Shown: positions 47,843-59,019 of the stretch, piece after piece | How positions within the stretch are numbered: position 1 is the stretch's first letter | Layout: each line of letters begins with the position of its first letter | Assembly: GCF_030936135.1 (NCBI RefSeq) | Contig: NC_082602.1 | Span: 62,001-126,000 of the forward strand | Reading direction: 5' to 3' | Length of the DNA stretch: 64,000 nucleotides | Source: Gavia stellata | Taxonomy: Eukaryota; Chordata; Aves; Gaviiformes; Gaviidae | Position numbers and translations under genes: made by a program | The notes under the pieces: model-generated | The model's input: only the letters and a program-made list of their open reading frames with translations | What the model was told of the DNA's origin: nothing | Database searches by the model: none

Positions 47843-48739
47843 ATAGCAAGAACCTCCACACTTAGAGCCTAAACCTCCCCTGTCTCCTGGTTGGAGGAAG
47901 CAGAACAGAGAGCGTGTCCTGCAATGAACAAGGGAAGTCATGATCTTAATGTCAATACTCAATGTTCTCTTAATGTCAATGTCAATCCGGAGGGGTAATA
48001 CCTAGTGATTCAATTGGTTCTCCCTTTTCTTATTCTGAAATACATGAATCAAAGGTCATATATCAATATCAGTCAGGAAATTAATTCTTCTGCTTCACCC
48101 ACCACAGAGACACACATCTCCATTATACCAAGCAGCAGTTCTCCTGTAAGGAAGGGGAGTTGGCACCATCTTTCATCAAGAAATTATAAAGCTCTCAGCT
48201 GCCCCTTTTTGTGATTCACTCTGCATGTTCCAGTGTGAAATGAGCCTCACGCTGACCTTTATCCCTACCCTAACTGACGCATTAACCGATCTACTTAGTG
48301 CAAGCATTTACATGAGAAAAAACATTGCTCTTTAGTGCCTCTTGATTGAAACCAGACCGTAGCAACACACAATCTTTTCAGGGACTAGTGACTAATGCTT
48401 CCTCTTCCAAAAATCTTTCTCCTAAGGTCTGTAACAAGCCTGAATGGAATAATGTGTCAAGTCCCTTCTCAAAGGTGCTTCTTCAGGGTATTTCGAGAGC
48501 AAAACACGGACACATCAGGAAAAGCAATTCCACAATTTACCAAATTTCAGAGAGACTCAGCCCTTGTAGGAAACAAGCAGTTTGCCACTGTATCAAAGCT
48601 AGAACTGCACCATCTAGTCCTACATACCTCTTACCACGGTTTTCTTTTGTTTAGCACATAAAATGTGGCATAAAGCGTACGTGACCTTTCTAGTTACAGT
48701 TCTCAACTGTGTCCACAGAAAAAGACGACAGTCGCTTGC

Positions 48740-48900
48740 AAAATAAACGTATAAAAATAAAATGTATTTTATAACTATATATATGCATTTTACAATATAT
48801 ACAATATAATAATGGATTTTATATACATTTTTATATCTATTAAAAATATATATATAATAAAAATAACATAAAAAATAAACATATAAAACTCGCAAAAAAT
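48740..48900. repeat. AT-only low-complexity stretch
   Basis: About 160 bases are almost wholly A and T, with TATATA runs. They directly follow, in transcript direction, the donor of the PCDH15-like exon. No function is inferred. Confidence 0.7.
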
Positions 48901-48913
48901 CAAGAGGACTTAC

Positions 48914-49084
48914 AGGATCAGTCAGTTCTGGCAAGCTCGCTTGGTAGGTGAGAGGTCTACAGTCACAAGTATTATTCACCAAGACACAGGGAAGAAACAT
49001 TGGTCCCACATCGTCCCCATCGAGCACATCTACTGTCAGGCTGGTTGTACTTGTCCTTCGCTCATTAAGATTCTGTCCTCAGTC
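48914..49084 (-). pseudogene. PCDH15: PCDH15 exon relic with in-frame stop
   Basis: On the minus strand a 171-base segment is bounded by acceptor TTGCTCCACAG and donor CCT|GTAAGTCC. It reads [20 protein letters not shown], then [18 protein letters not shown] and [16 protein letters not shown]. This is the end of an early extracellular cadherin repeat of protocadherin-15, the hair-cell tip-link protein, as I know it from vertebrates. The second codon is TGA where the family has Arg (consistent with a CpG C-to-T change), and an Arg later is Cys, again fitting CpG decay. No neighbouring PCDH15 exon was found in the window, which is unsurprising because PCDH15 introns are very long. It is best read as a translocated, decaying fragment; a sequencing error at the stop cannot be excluded. 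Confidence 0.7.
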
Positions 49085-52046
49085 CTGTGGAGCAAACGAG
49101 TTACATCTGGTGAGACTTTCTGAACTCAGAATCTACAAAAAAGTCTGAAGTTAAAGCGAAGGGCAAAACATATAAGCACCATAATTATCCAGGTTCTAGG
49201 AAATAGCTAATTACAGAAACTTCCGCCTCCGAGCTACAGCCTTTAATTTCATAAAGGCTCAGAAATACAATTAAGAGGTAAAAATTTACCTCTTGAATTA
49301 AGAAATAGTGTGAGACATCTATTACTCAGAAATAATACAGTTTTGAGAAATTAATTCTCAGGAAATGTGTGAGATGAAGATACATGTCTTGTTAAATAGA
49401 TATAAAAATGGAGCGTATTTGTATGACATAGAGAGTCCCTCGTGCCTTACTTAAAATCTGAAATGTACTCTTATGCTGCCTTGTGTAGCTCTACCGGATC
49501 CTATCTGTAAGTAAAAGGACTTTCACTTACAGAAACGGAAAGCATAAGCAGTAACAGCTACTTTTCTAATTGGCAGTGGGAAGGCCATGGACTGTAATGC
49601 TCAATCCACCTCTGCATGCCACATTTTAGGAAAGATTTAGCACCTCCTTCCCCACCTCCCACCCCCCCCAAAAATAACCAGCCAGAGGACAGCAATGAGA
49701 TTGATCTAAGATCTCCAAACTGTACTCCATGTGGAAAGCTGATTTGTCTAGAGAATGAGTTATACTGCTCATGGTTTAAAGGTTGAAGAACGCTTCTGTC
49801 CACAATAAAGCAGCTACAATGCTGCATCCCAAAAAAGTCTCCATGCTGCGTGACAGGTTCTTTTCAATCTATCATGGTTTCACTTTGTTTGTTTGTTTGT
49901 TTGTTTTGGGTTTTTTTAACTCTTTGGGTACACAAGACAACATTGACTATTGCAACTTCTTTATTGTCTCTTTTTTCTCTTTCCAGATGGTACAGAATAA
50001 AACTATACTTTCCTGAATTGTGGGAACCACCCGGATTATTTTTACACGCTGAACAATGTACACGCTAGCAACAGTTCACCGTTCCTTTCTTTCTTCTTTT
50101 GTTATCATAGCAAAAAACCAGCATGACTCTCCAATACTTTTTTTTTAAATAGTCAAAAATATTTCCATTTTCATGAAGCAACTGTTGTGATAGCTTTTCT
50201 TTACAAAAAGAAAATCTTGCGGAGGGAGTATGGGCCATTAGCTAAGTCTTGCCCTCCTATCCGAGGATAACACTGACAGAAAAAAGCAATTTTTTTTAAG
50301 TATTTATGCTGTTTAATATCGTCATCTGCGTAAGACGAATAGGTCATTGCTCTGAATCAGACTGGGTACTTATATTTTTTTTCCTATTTTGGAGTCCACT
50401 CAGTTCTTGGAACCCCTTTACCTTTACAGTTACTAAATACGTGAATTTCTGAATTCAGTTTTCTTCACGGTCAATGATGAAAAACAGTAACAGCTACAAG
50501 GAGCAGCCTTCATCATCAACCAATCTTTTCTACATTCCCCCAATATGTGCTCTTGAGTAATACTGGGTCAAAGCACAGATACAGAGTTATTGATTTCATA
50601 AGAAAACACATGGCCTTGCAAGACATTTCCATCATGCAAGCTGCCCTATGATAAAAAAACACGATACAGAGGCTATCAGCACAGCTCTAGTCCCAAACCC
50701 AGTACCACAAAGGTGACAATTTACTGCCTAAGGACATATATTCAAAGGAACGAACAAATTAAGATGAGATTGCTTTGTTGTACTGCCACCATGGATCCCA
50801 AGCTGTGCCTTCACCAGTTACTCCCCCAGCGTGACAGGCTTCCCTCCTCACGCGAGGTGTTCGCACTGCTGCATGCCATGCCCGTCTCTTGAAAACCACG
50901 ACCTGCTCAACTACCCCAGTTACTTTTCTAGGAGTGCTGTGTCTCATGAAACTCACAGCTCTGACATCAAAGGAAAAGAGCAGAATAAATGCAGAATAAA
51001 TTATTGGTAAAACAACAAGGCAAATCAGTTCTGAGCCTTCACGTATTCCTTTTCAAGAGATCAGCAAGTTACGTTACCCGGGTAAAACGACTTGTTCCAA
51101 CAGCTGTAACTGTGTGGGCCAGGAGCATCTTTAAATATATCTGAGTGCGAGAAGCACCGAGACATCCTCGGAGCCTGTCTTCTATTGGGGGAATGCTGAA
51201 CATGCCACAAAATATGTAGGGAAGTGGATTGTAAAATGTATTTACAATTCTGTATCAGAAGGATGACAGTAATATAAATGCGTGAATTCAGGAGCAAGCT
51301 ATCTAAAGTTGCTTCAGAGCATTCTCATTTTCCCACAAACAAAGTAGTGTCACAACAGAGGTAAACAACAGAGGAGAAGTTTTCGTTTCAGCTATTGTCG
51401 GAAGGACAAAAAGGGAAAAAAGCTTTCACAGCCTTCAAGGGCACCAAAAAACTTCCCTGATGACAGATACATAAGATACAGTTTAAACATCACTCTTCTC
51501 CGTATGCATTATCCACTGCCAGCCACTCTATCAAAACCTCCACATACGCTTGCAAGACAACTTGAAAGAAAAATCATACCTTCATAGAAAAATGCATTTC
51601 AAACCTGAAGGATACAACCAAATTATAGCCATTAAACTCGTTTGAGATCAAATTAGCATCGCTAGATTTGTTAGAAAATGAACACTTAGTGACACCAGAA
51701 GGCACTTTTATGCATGGGCTGTACTATGAATTTGCAACTTGCTCTTTGTGCCAAAAAGGTTGTCTTGTTACACACACTCAGCAAGCTTTTTTAACCAGTA
51801 ATAATATGTCTAAGCTTTCAGCAACCGAGATAAATCTTAAATAAGATCTTCAGGAGAAGAGTATTATCAGACCTGGTAGTTCAGCGAGACTTTTCCTTTC
51901 CTTTGAAAAATCTCAATCTCTAAACTAAACCCCCCCCAAATCAGTGGCACAAATGGTCGTTAAGAGAGCTATACTTACATTTGCTTGAACAATGACAAAA
52001 TAATGTGTCTTTTCTTCGTAATTTAGTCTTTCCCATAGAATACTGC

Positions 52047-52275
52047 TCCAGACAAAGTGAGAGGAATATCAAAGGTGCTGCTGGAAGTCTGAAAAAGTTA
52101 AAACAGTACGATAAAATTGAACATGCTTCAAAGTTAAAACATGTTTCAGATAGGACACAACGAGATGATCGATTGGATGGCACACCAAAATTGCATATGC
52201 TTTCCACATTAGAGATTTTAAAGTCTTCTATGTTTTCTCCCCGCCCAATTTACTCTTTAAGAACCCCACAATAAA
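52047..52275 (+). other. Terminal-exon-like segment, unassigned
   Basis: An acceptor (TTTAGTCTTTCCCATAG at about 52036) opens a frame of about 78 codons. It contains KKLKQYDKIEHASKLKHVSD and ends LKSSMFSPRPIYSLRTPQ with a TAA at about 52271. The stop overlaps an AATAAA signal. The peptide is charged and non-repetitive. I do not recognise the protein; it could be the 3' end of a small gene, or a relic like the PCDH15 exon. Confidence 0.35.
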
Positions 52276-52669
52276 TAATCTGTACGTAACAGAATTCTGA
52301 TTCTTTGCATATACATTATTACTTCCAACCACAAACTGAAGTCTAACTATCCTGCTTCTTGCAGATTTGCCATGCTGAATTAGCAGCTGTGTGTTCAGAA
52401 AAGCTTTCTCTATTTGTCAGCTGAGAGTTCAGGTCTTCCGTTTCTACGGTTTGGCGTGCCTTCATCTATTTTTTCCCACTATTGTAGAAAGTATCAAGTA
52501 TTAGAGATTAAGAAATCCACGTCACTGTACTTACCTTCTCTTTATTCTGGCTTTCAAGAGGGCAAGGAAGTAGTAAACATGCGGAGAACATTAAAGCTAC
52601 ACGCATAGGTGCCAGTTCACAGTGGCAGTTATGCACTTGTTCATAAGGTAGTAAATTCAGATTTCACAG

Positions 52670-53045
52670 TGCCCCACCAGCGAGTAGGCTGGGGGTGCAC
52701 AAGAAGCTGGGGGGGTACACACGGTTGGGACAGCTGACCCCAACTGACCAAAGGGATTTTCCATACCATAGGATGTCGTGCTCAGCAATAAAACTGGGGG
52801 GGAGGGTGGCAGGGGGGCCACTGCTCTGGGTCTGGCTGAGCATCGGTCAGTTGGTGGGGAGCAATTCTGTTCATTTGCATCACTTGTTTTTCTTGGGTTT
52901 TATTTTCCTCTCTCTGTTGTTTGGGGGTTTTTTTCCTTAGGTTTTTTTTTTTTTTAATTTCTTTTTATTTATTAAACTTTTTATCTCAACTCACAAGTTT
53001 CTTTCTCACTTTTACCCTTCTGATTCTCAACCCCATCCCACCAGA
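52670..53045 (+). mobile_element. Truncated avian ERVL LTR
   Basis: Plus-strand sequence CCAGCGAGTAGGCTGGGGG, then GACAGCTGACCCCAACTGACC, and finally ATTTATTAAACTTTTTATCTC and CTTTTACCCTTCTGATTCTC. These match the second half of the same LTR family found complete at 10224-10836, in the opposite orientation. The first part of the LTR is missing. It carries a long T run (52936-52955). Confidence 0.7.
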
Positions 53046-53059
53046 TTTTGTTATTACCA

Positions 53060-54240
53060 TCCTGCTAATGACACAATAGATCCTGCCAAACCTACAACCT
53101 GCAAAATGTGAAGACCAACTTAGGCAAGACACGTTCCAGAAATTACAGTCAGCACAGGGAACCAGATGTATCTATCTTGTTCTGTCCTTGCCAGAACTGC
53201 TGGGTGACCTGTCATCAGCCCCAGTGACTAACAGCAAGCAACAATCTCTAATCTGCCTTAGCTGAGATGCAGCTCCTAGGAAAACAGCTCTTTCAGAAAG
53301 TCATGCCTTGTGATTTTGGGAAAGTGTGTCAAGGAAATGTTTTTAACACTCTAGAATGGTAAGACTAAGCATGGGAATCTCACTCCAAGTTCTAGCTCTG
53401 TCACAAATTACCTTTTTCTTTTTTTCTTTTCACCAGAAGCATGGCACTTCTTTCTGAATGCAAGATGAGTTACATGGGCTACACAGACAGCCCAATGAAA
53501 ACTGAGAAATGAGTAATTCCCACCCCCTTCCTTGGCACTCCAACACTCCTTTCACACTCCCTTCCCTGCCCGCAGGCAGGCCTTACGCAGTCTGCGCAAC
53601 ACGTACAAGAGGATGACTCCACCAGATATTGCCCAAATCATCTCCTATTTGAGTTTGATCAGCTCAGCTGCTGCCACAGCCTTTTCTGGCCTTACATGCA
53701 GTCTTGCCCCATTCTGGCCCTCTCAGAAAGCTCCTACAGGGAGTATCTCACTCGCTGCCTTAATCACAACTGACAGACTCCTTAAAACCCTCAAGTTGTT
53801 TCCGTCACTTCGCACATACAGTTAATACGGCCTCTCCTGGCTCCAGTAAAACCATCCACCCTCTGTACCCCCATTTCCCAAAAGCCGGCAGCACAGCGTC
53901 GGTGGGGGGAAAGGCACATATCAGAACCTGGGGCTGAGAGAGAGGCACCAACATCTGCCAAAGGGAGCTGCCTCCAACCAGGGCCGCTCCCCACCGAGTT
54001 CTCTGACAGCAAAGCCCCGGTGCATGGTCTCACCAGGAGCGAGAAACAGCTTCCACGTCTGGAAAGCCCCCTTTATGAAAGGCTGTCAACAGCGATGGGG
54101 TTGTCCATGAGCATGAGACCCGCTTCAAGGCCTGGGGACAGCAAAGGCACCCGGTCTGTCCCCACCAGAGCACGCCTGCTCCACAGCTTGGAGCCGCCCC
54201 TCGGCGAGGAGGCAACTCTGCCCTCCCCTGGCCTGCCGAC
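53060..54240. other. Transition from AT-rich to GC-rich spacer
   Basis: No gene is recognised. An open plus-strand frame at 53532-53825 has no clear splice sites and no known relative. Confidence 0.4.
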
Positions 54241-54252
54241 AGGCAACACTCA

Positions 54253-54720
54253 CCTCCAGCTGTCCGGGCTCCAGCTGGGGACCCCCGGGGCAGCAGCAGG
54301 AACCGCTCTGACCCTGGCTGTGGGGCTGAGCACTCGGGCCCAGGGCTGGCGAGGGCCCCGCCCTCCCCTCCTCCTCCTCAGCCTGCTCAGCCTCTGCCCC
54401 CTCCGGCCCCGCCTCAGGCTGCCTGGGGCTGACAGGCTGCCGCCAGCTCCGCTGATTGGCTCAGCCACGGCCAATGGCGTGGCTGTTGTTGGGTGGGCAC
54501 AGGCAGCCCGGGCTCCTCGCCGAGCTGCCCCGTGCCTGCTGCCCCGCTGTGCTGCAGCGCAGTGCTCAGCCGGCCGGGACGCCGGGCCTGGGGGAGAGGG
54601 CCTTCGAGCAGGGCCCTTCGAGCAGGGCCCTTCGAGCAGGGCCCTTGCACCGGGGGCTGTTCGCTCCGCAGCACGAGGCGCGTGCACAGCTCTGCCCTCC
54701 CTGTCCCTGAGTGCTCTCAG
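54253..54720 (-). promoter_or_regulatory. GC-rich promoter-like block with CCAAT boxes
   Basis: ATTGG at about 54454 and CCAAT at about 54470 lie 17 bases apart in a GC-rich, CpG-containing block, an arrangement typical of NF-Y-bound promoters. On the minus strand, about 200 bases on, an exon-like stretch without ATG ends at a consensus donor (CTGGAG|GTGAGTGTT at 54253). This would be a 5' untranslated exon of a leftward transcript running into the AT-rich spacer. The target exons are not established. Confidence 0.4.
54598..54648 (+). repeat. 15-base tandem repeat, about three copies
   Basis: CCTTCGAGCAGGGCC is repeated head to tail three times without change, inside the GC-rich block. Confidence 0.85.
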
Positions 54721-56140
54721 GGCTCTGGGCCTGCTCGGGGAGGGGAGAGGGAGCGGGGCAGGAGGGGCGCTCCCTTGGATCTGCTCTGGCGTGGTCAGTC
54801 TCTCCAGAAAAGCAGGTGTGCCTGTGCTGCCAGCCACAGCCCTGGGCAGGAGGAGCTGCGTGATGGGAGCCTCTCGCATCGGCCAGGCCGGCACCTGGCA
54901 GGAGGCAGGGCTCTGCGCTGAGCCCAGGGCCTTCCTCAGGCCTCGCCTTCCTCTGGGCAATGAGGAGGAGAGACACCCCGTCCTGGCGCGGCCCAGGACA
55001 TCCTCCTGTGGCCGGAAGGAAGGACAGAGCCCCCGTCGCTCTCCCCGCGGGGACTGGCCGCTGTCCTTCGCTTCTGTTCCCGAAGCTCCCCCGTGCTGGC
55101 AGGCCCCACAGAACTTCAGGGCCAAGCAAATGCCGGAGCGCTGGGGGCTCCTGGGGCTCAGGGCAGGTTTGGGCATCTCCGAAGCCAAGGTGCGGCTGCC
55201 CCTTTGCTTCTGCAGATGCAGTTACTTGCTGCCCCCTTAGTGGTCAAAACTGCTTCTCTTCATGGCACACGGACTGGACAGAAGCCACTTCCCTGTTAGT
55301 CTGAGAGGACTTCAGGGAAACGAGGAAGTCAAAGCATGCACGCGTGTATGAGGACAATGAAAAGGAGCTGCGTCAAGGTTTTTCTGCTGTTTCAGATCTG
55401 AACTCAGACATTTGTGTGCATCCCAGCACCAAGTCAGGTTTTCTTCCTCCAAGCTGCACAGCTTTTCGCCAGCGAAAGTGAGTTGGGCTGAGATGGTCTT
55501 TGGGATAACTCGGCTCCTTTCTTTTTTAATTGGGTGCCTACACTTCCCTTTTTTTCAGCAATTTCTTTCTCTCTCCCCCCCTTCCCCCCCTTCAGTTCCA
55601 CCCTCTTTCAAAGGTAATTATGATTTGACTTTCTGGACAGATCATCGCATAGGCAGACACAAGATATAAGTATAGGCTGGTCTATACCTTCAGAGCTGTA
55701 GGCTGAGCTATTCTACTCTACCTTTGAAGGCTAGATAGGTATGGGCTATGGGTAGAGTTACTCTTTGCCAGTTATTATTTCTTTTGGGGTCCTGTGACAG
55801 GGATGGTAAGGTCATCAGCCTGCAGCTCACTGAAAGAATTTTGATGGCGAATGCTGTTCTGTGTGTTTCATTTTCAATAATCATTGCATTGAGCTAGAAT
55901 TATTTCTATGCCATTAGGTGATGGGAATCTTCTTGCACTCGTCTTCTGTTTCCGGATCGCGTCCTGACAGCCATTGTCATTCAGAGCTATCCCGTCTGTT
56001 CCCGAGAGGAGTGATGGCCACGACATGGAACAACTCCTGTGAGTAATGGCTTCACCAGTAGGCTTGGATTTAGTGAATCCCCATGGACAAAGGGATGTAG
56101 CAGGTGCTCCATCCAAGAATTTTGATGTGCTGACACTCTA
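54720..56140. other. GC-rich then ordinary sequence, nothing recognised
   Basis: A 406-codon plus-strand open frame covers 54020-55240, but it spans the CCAAT block and tandem repeat and is of low complexity, so it is not called. From 55250 to 56140 nothing coding or repetitive was recognised. Confidence 0.5.
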
Positions 56141-56144
56141 GTGT

Positions 56145-56765
56145 GAATGTGGAGGTGTTTCTTCCTCCTCCTCCTCTTCCTTTTCCTCCTCCTCTGCTGG
56201 TTCTTCGTCATCATCATCGTCCTCCTCCTCCCATTCCTCTTACTCCTGTTCTTCCTCCTCCTCCTCCTTCCTCCTCCTCCATCCTTCTCCCTGCTTCTAT
56301 TACCTTCTGTTTTTCTTCCTCCTCTTCCTGTTATGCAGTTATGCTGTTAACACTCCTCTTCCTTACCCTCATCCTCCTGTTCCTTCTGTTCTTTTTCTTC
56401 ATTTTCTTCCTCTTATTCCTCCTCCTCTCTTCCTCTTTCTCTTCCCTCTCATCCTCCTATCCCCCCTCCTACTTTTTCTTCCTTCGCCTTCTCCTCCTCT
56501 TCTTATTGCTGTTCCTTTTCCTATTTCTTCTCCTCCTGTTCCTCCTCCACCACCTCGTCTTCCACCGCTTGCTCATTTCTCATTTTTCTCCTCCTCCACC
56601 ACGTTCTGTTCCTTTTCATCCTCATCCTATTTTTTCCTCCTCCTTATCCTCATCTTCCTTCTTGTGTTCCTCCTTCTCTTTCTCCTTCAACTTTTCTTGC
56701 ATTTTCTCCTCATCCATTTCCTTTTGTTTCTCCTCATCCTTTCCTTGCATTTTCTCCTGGCCAAT
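56145..56765 (+). repeat. Polypyrimidine tract, (CTT/CCT)-rich, about 600 bases
   Basis: Almost every base is C or T over about 600 bases, with CCTCCT and CTTCTT units in irregular mixture. The opposite strand is all purine. Such mirror-capable purine/pyrimidine tracts can form triplex (H-DNA) structures. It abuts the CR1 in which the inverted duplication begins. Confidence 0.85.
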
Positions 56766-56767
56766 TG

Positions 56768-57770
56768 TATGAGGTTCCACAAGGCCAAGTGCCGGGTCCT
56801 GCACTCAGGTCGTAACAACCCCATGCAACGCTCCAGGCTTGGGGAAGAGTGGCTGGAAAGCTGCCCGGCAGAAAAGGACCTGGGGGTGTTGGTCGACAGC
56901 CGGCTGAAGATGAGCCAGCACTGTGCCCAGGTGGCCAAGAAGGCCAATGCCATCCTGGCTTGTATCAGAAATAGTGTGGCCAGCAGGAGTAGGGAGGTGA
57001 TCGTGCCCCTGTACTCAGCGCTGGTGAGGCCGCACCTCAAATACTGTGTTCAGTTTTGGGCCCCTCACTCCAAGAAGGACATTGAGGTGCTGGAGCTTGT
57101 CCAGAGAAGGGTGACAGAGCTGGTGAGGGGTCTGGAGCACAAGTCTGATGAGGAGCGGCTGAGGGAACTGGGGTTGTTTCGCCTGGAGAAGAGGAGGCTG
57201 AGGGGAGACCTCATGGCTCTCTACAACTACCTGAAAGGGGGTTATGGTGAGGTGGGTCTTGGTCTCTTCTCCCATGTAACCAGCGATAGAATGAGAGGAA
57301 ATGGCCTCAAGCTGCGCCAGGGGAGGTTTATACTGGAAAGCACAGGAGGTGTAAGTCTTTACAGACTATTTTTTCTCCTTCACATATTCCCTTTAAATCA
57401 TCTCTTCAACTCTTCCCAATAAGTATGTAGCTTTCGAAGATAACAGCTTTATAACAGATTTGAAGAGGTGCTTTTCTCCAAAGCTTTTCTGCTGTTCATC
57501 TACATTAGGAAAAATGTCTTTCCTGAGAGAGTGGTGACACACTGGAATAAACTGCCCAGGGAAGTGGTGGAGTCACCCTCACTGGAGGTGTTCAAGGAAC
57601 GTGTGGAGGTGGCATTGCGGGATATGGCTTAATGGGCATGGCGGTGTGTGGTGTGTGTTGGGTTTTTTTGTTTGGTTGGTTTGGGGTTTTTTTTGTTGAT
57701 GGTTGGACTTGATGATCTTACAGGTCTTTTCCAGCCTTGGTGATTCGGTGATTCTGTGTCTGTGTGATTC
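56768..57770 (+). mobile_element. CR1 LINE 3' part, interrupted
   Basis: The RT thumb and C-terminal part of CR1 ORF2 is open from 56768 to about 57334, including [37 protein letters not shown] and [17 protein letters not shown]. The element is then broken by 168 bases of other sequence (57335-57502). It resumes at ACATTAGGAAAAATGTC and runs to the usual 3' end (TTGATGATCTTACAGGTC, then GATTCGGTGATTCTG). The break is where the inverted duplication starts: everything from 57335 on is shared with arm 1, everything before is not. Confidence 0.8.
57335..57502 (+). repeat. 168-base non-CR1 block at the inner edge of arm 2
   Basis: It lies inside the CR1 and matches 39440-39597 in reverse. Its left edge is also the last shared base of the duplication. 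Its origin is unknown. Confidence 0.6.
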
Positions 57771-57981
57771 ATTGCTCCTGTAACAAAAGAGTAAGCAAGT
57801 GTACCTAATTCCTCCTAACATGGGCATGACCAGGGTTCCCCCCACAGCCAAGGCCTAAAACTCACCACGGGGCGAAAGTGCGGGTGGACGGAGGAGTGGG
57901 TGGGTGCAGAGGCCGGATGGGCGTGGAGGCAGAAGGGGTCTCCAGCAGAAGCTGAGGGATGACTTTTCCCTGCTGTTGCAG

Positions 57982-58107
57982 CCACCTTTCTCCAGGAGCG
58001 GTCCGGGTCCTGGAAAGGCTGGAGCCGCATCAAGCAGGCTGGGACATATTCAAGCACGTCACTGAGACCAACAGGCAGCAGCAAGAGCTGCAGCGGCAGC
58101 CGCCCTG
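57982..58107 (+). CDS. Upstream exon-like segment, arm 2 copy
   Basis: Mirror of 38830-38955, with the same acceptor, donor and open frame (VLERLEPHQAGWDIFKHV). Confidence 0.45.
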
Positions 58108-58349
58108 GTAAGTACCTCCAAACAGGGAAGGTGCTTCCCCCGGCTGCAGGGCCAGCCCGGGGCAGGGAAGAGGGGACTTCTCTGACACTCCTCGTGAGAC
58201 AGAAGCAGGTTTTGGAGCCTGGCGTTGGACTGGAGCTCCCTGACGAGGGAGAGGGGCTTGCTGGGCACCTGAATTGGCTTTTTGTGGGGGACCTGGCTGG
58301 AGAGAGAGGGATCCCTCTGATGGCTGGCTCTGCCCTTTCCAACCCAGAG

Positions 58350-58813
58350 TGAAGAAGATACTTTGTAATGTGTGCACCTGGTATTTAGACATAAAATTAC
58401 AGTTAAAAACTGTCTCCACTAACTAACAGTGAGGATTGCCACAAGGTCAAAGTCTAGGAAAATAGAATAGAGTGCCAAAACTGTTTTAAGGCTGACCTGC
58501 CTCATTGTCATGTGAAACCCACACCTCCTAGCTAGAAAACACCCCCAACCCAAATAAGCCCCGTCCCCTCTGGGCATGCGTAGGGAATTGGAACTGTATC
58601 TGTAAGATGAAGTAAGAAAGGTACTAAGCAATAGTTAAGGGGTAGGAGCAGTAGGCGTAACTAACTTTGTCACCTGTTTTAAATCCCTGTCATGATTTCA
58701 GCCCGGGGTGCATGCTGGCTGGAGAGATCCCCCACGCACCCGGCGCCGAATGCAGTAATGCCTGCTCTTTAATAGACCAGTGTGAAGGGGTTTCATTCCC
58801 GATTTCGGTGACA
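58350..58813 (+). mobile_element. Class I ERV LTR upstream of MROH, arm 2
   Basis: Mirror of 37640-38109, pointing the same way as the arm 2 MROH gene. Its first bases (TGAAGAAGATAC) directly join the sequence that in arm 1 lies about 485 bases further away, so one edge of a deletion coincides with the LTR end. Confidence 0.65.
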
Positions 58814-59019
58814 CTGGCACTGAGGGAGGGAGCAGGAGGGCGCCCGACCGGGGCTGGGCTGGGCACCCTCCGCCTGTTCGTGCTGCGAGGCCTCAGGGCG
58901 AGGGCCCGCGCCTTCCCCTGAGAAGGCCCAGCACGGCCCGCAGGGCGGGATGGGCCAGGAGCAGCTGTGCCCCGAGGGCCCAGACAGGCTGGGCTGGGGC
59001 CCATGAGTGAGTTCAAGTG

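Larger units (their letters stand above)
41400..53500. other. AT-rich spacer core between the inverted arms
   Basis: About 12 kb are clearly richer in A and T than anything to the left of 39 kb or right of 54 kb, with few CpGs and many A/T runs. It contains one decayed PCDH15 exon (48914-49084), several unassigned exon-like segments, an AT-only stretch at 48740-48900, an 18-base tandem repeat at 47770 and a truncated ERVL LTR at 52670. The stretch 46910-47600 includes an AATAAA on the minus strand and might be another old LTR, which I could not confirm. Confidence 0.6.

Noticed and set aside
54020-55240. 406-codon open frame on the plus strand
   Set aside because: It spans the CCAAT promoter-like block and a 15-base tandem repeat in GC-rich DNA, with an overlapping 312-codon frame on the minus strand. 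This is a composition artefact.
56143-56772. 209-codon leucine/serine/phenylalanine/proline open frame that looks like a membrane protein
   Set aside because: It is the direct translation of a pyrimidine-only tract, in which stops cannot occur on the plus strand.
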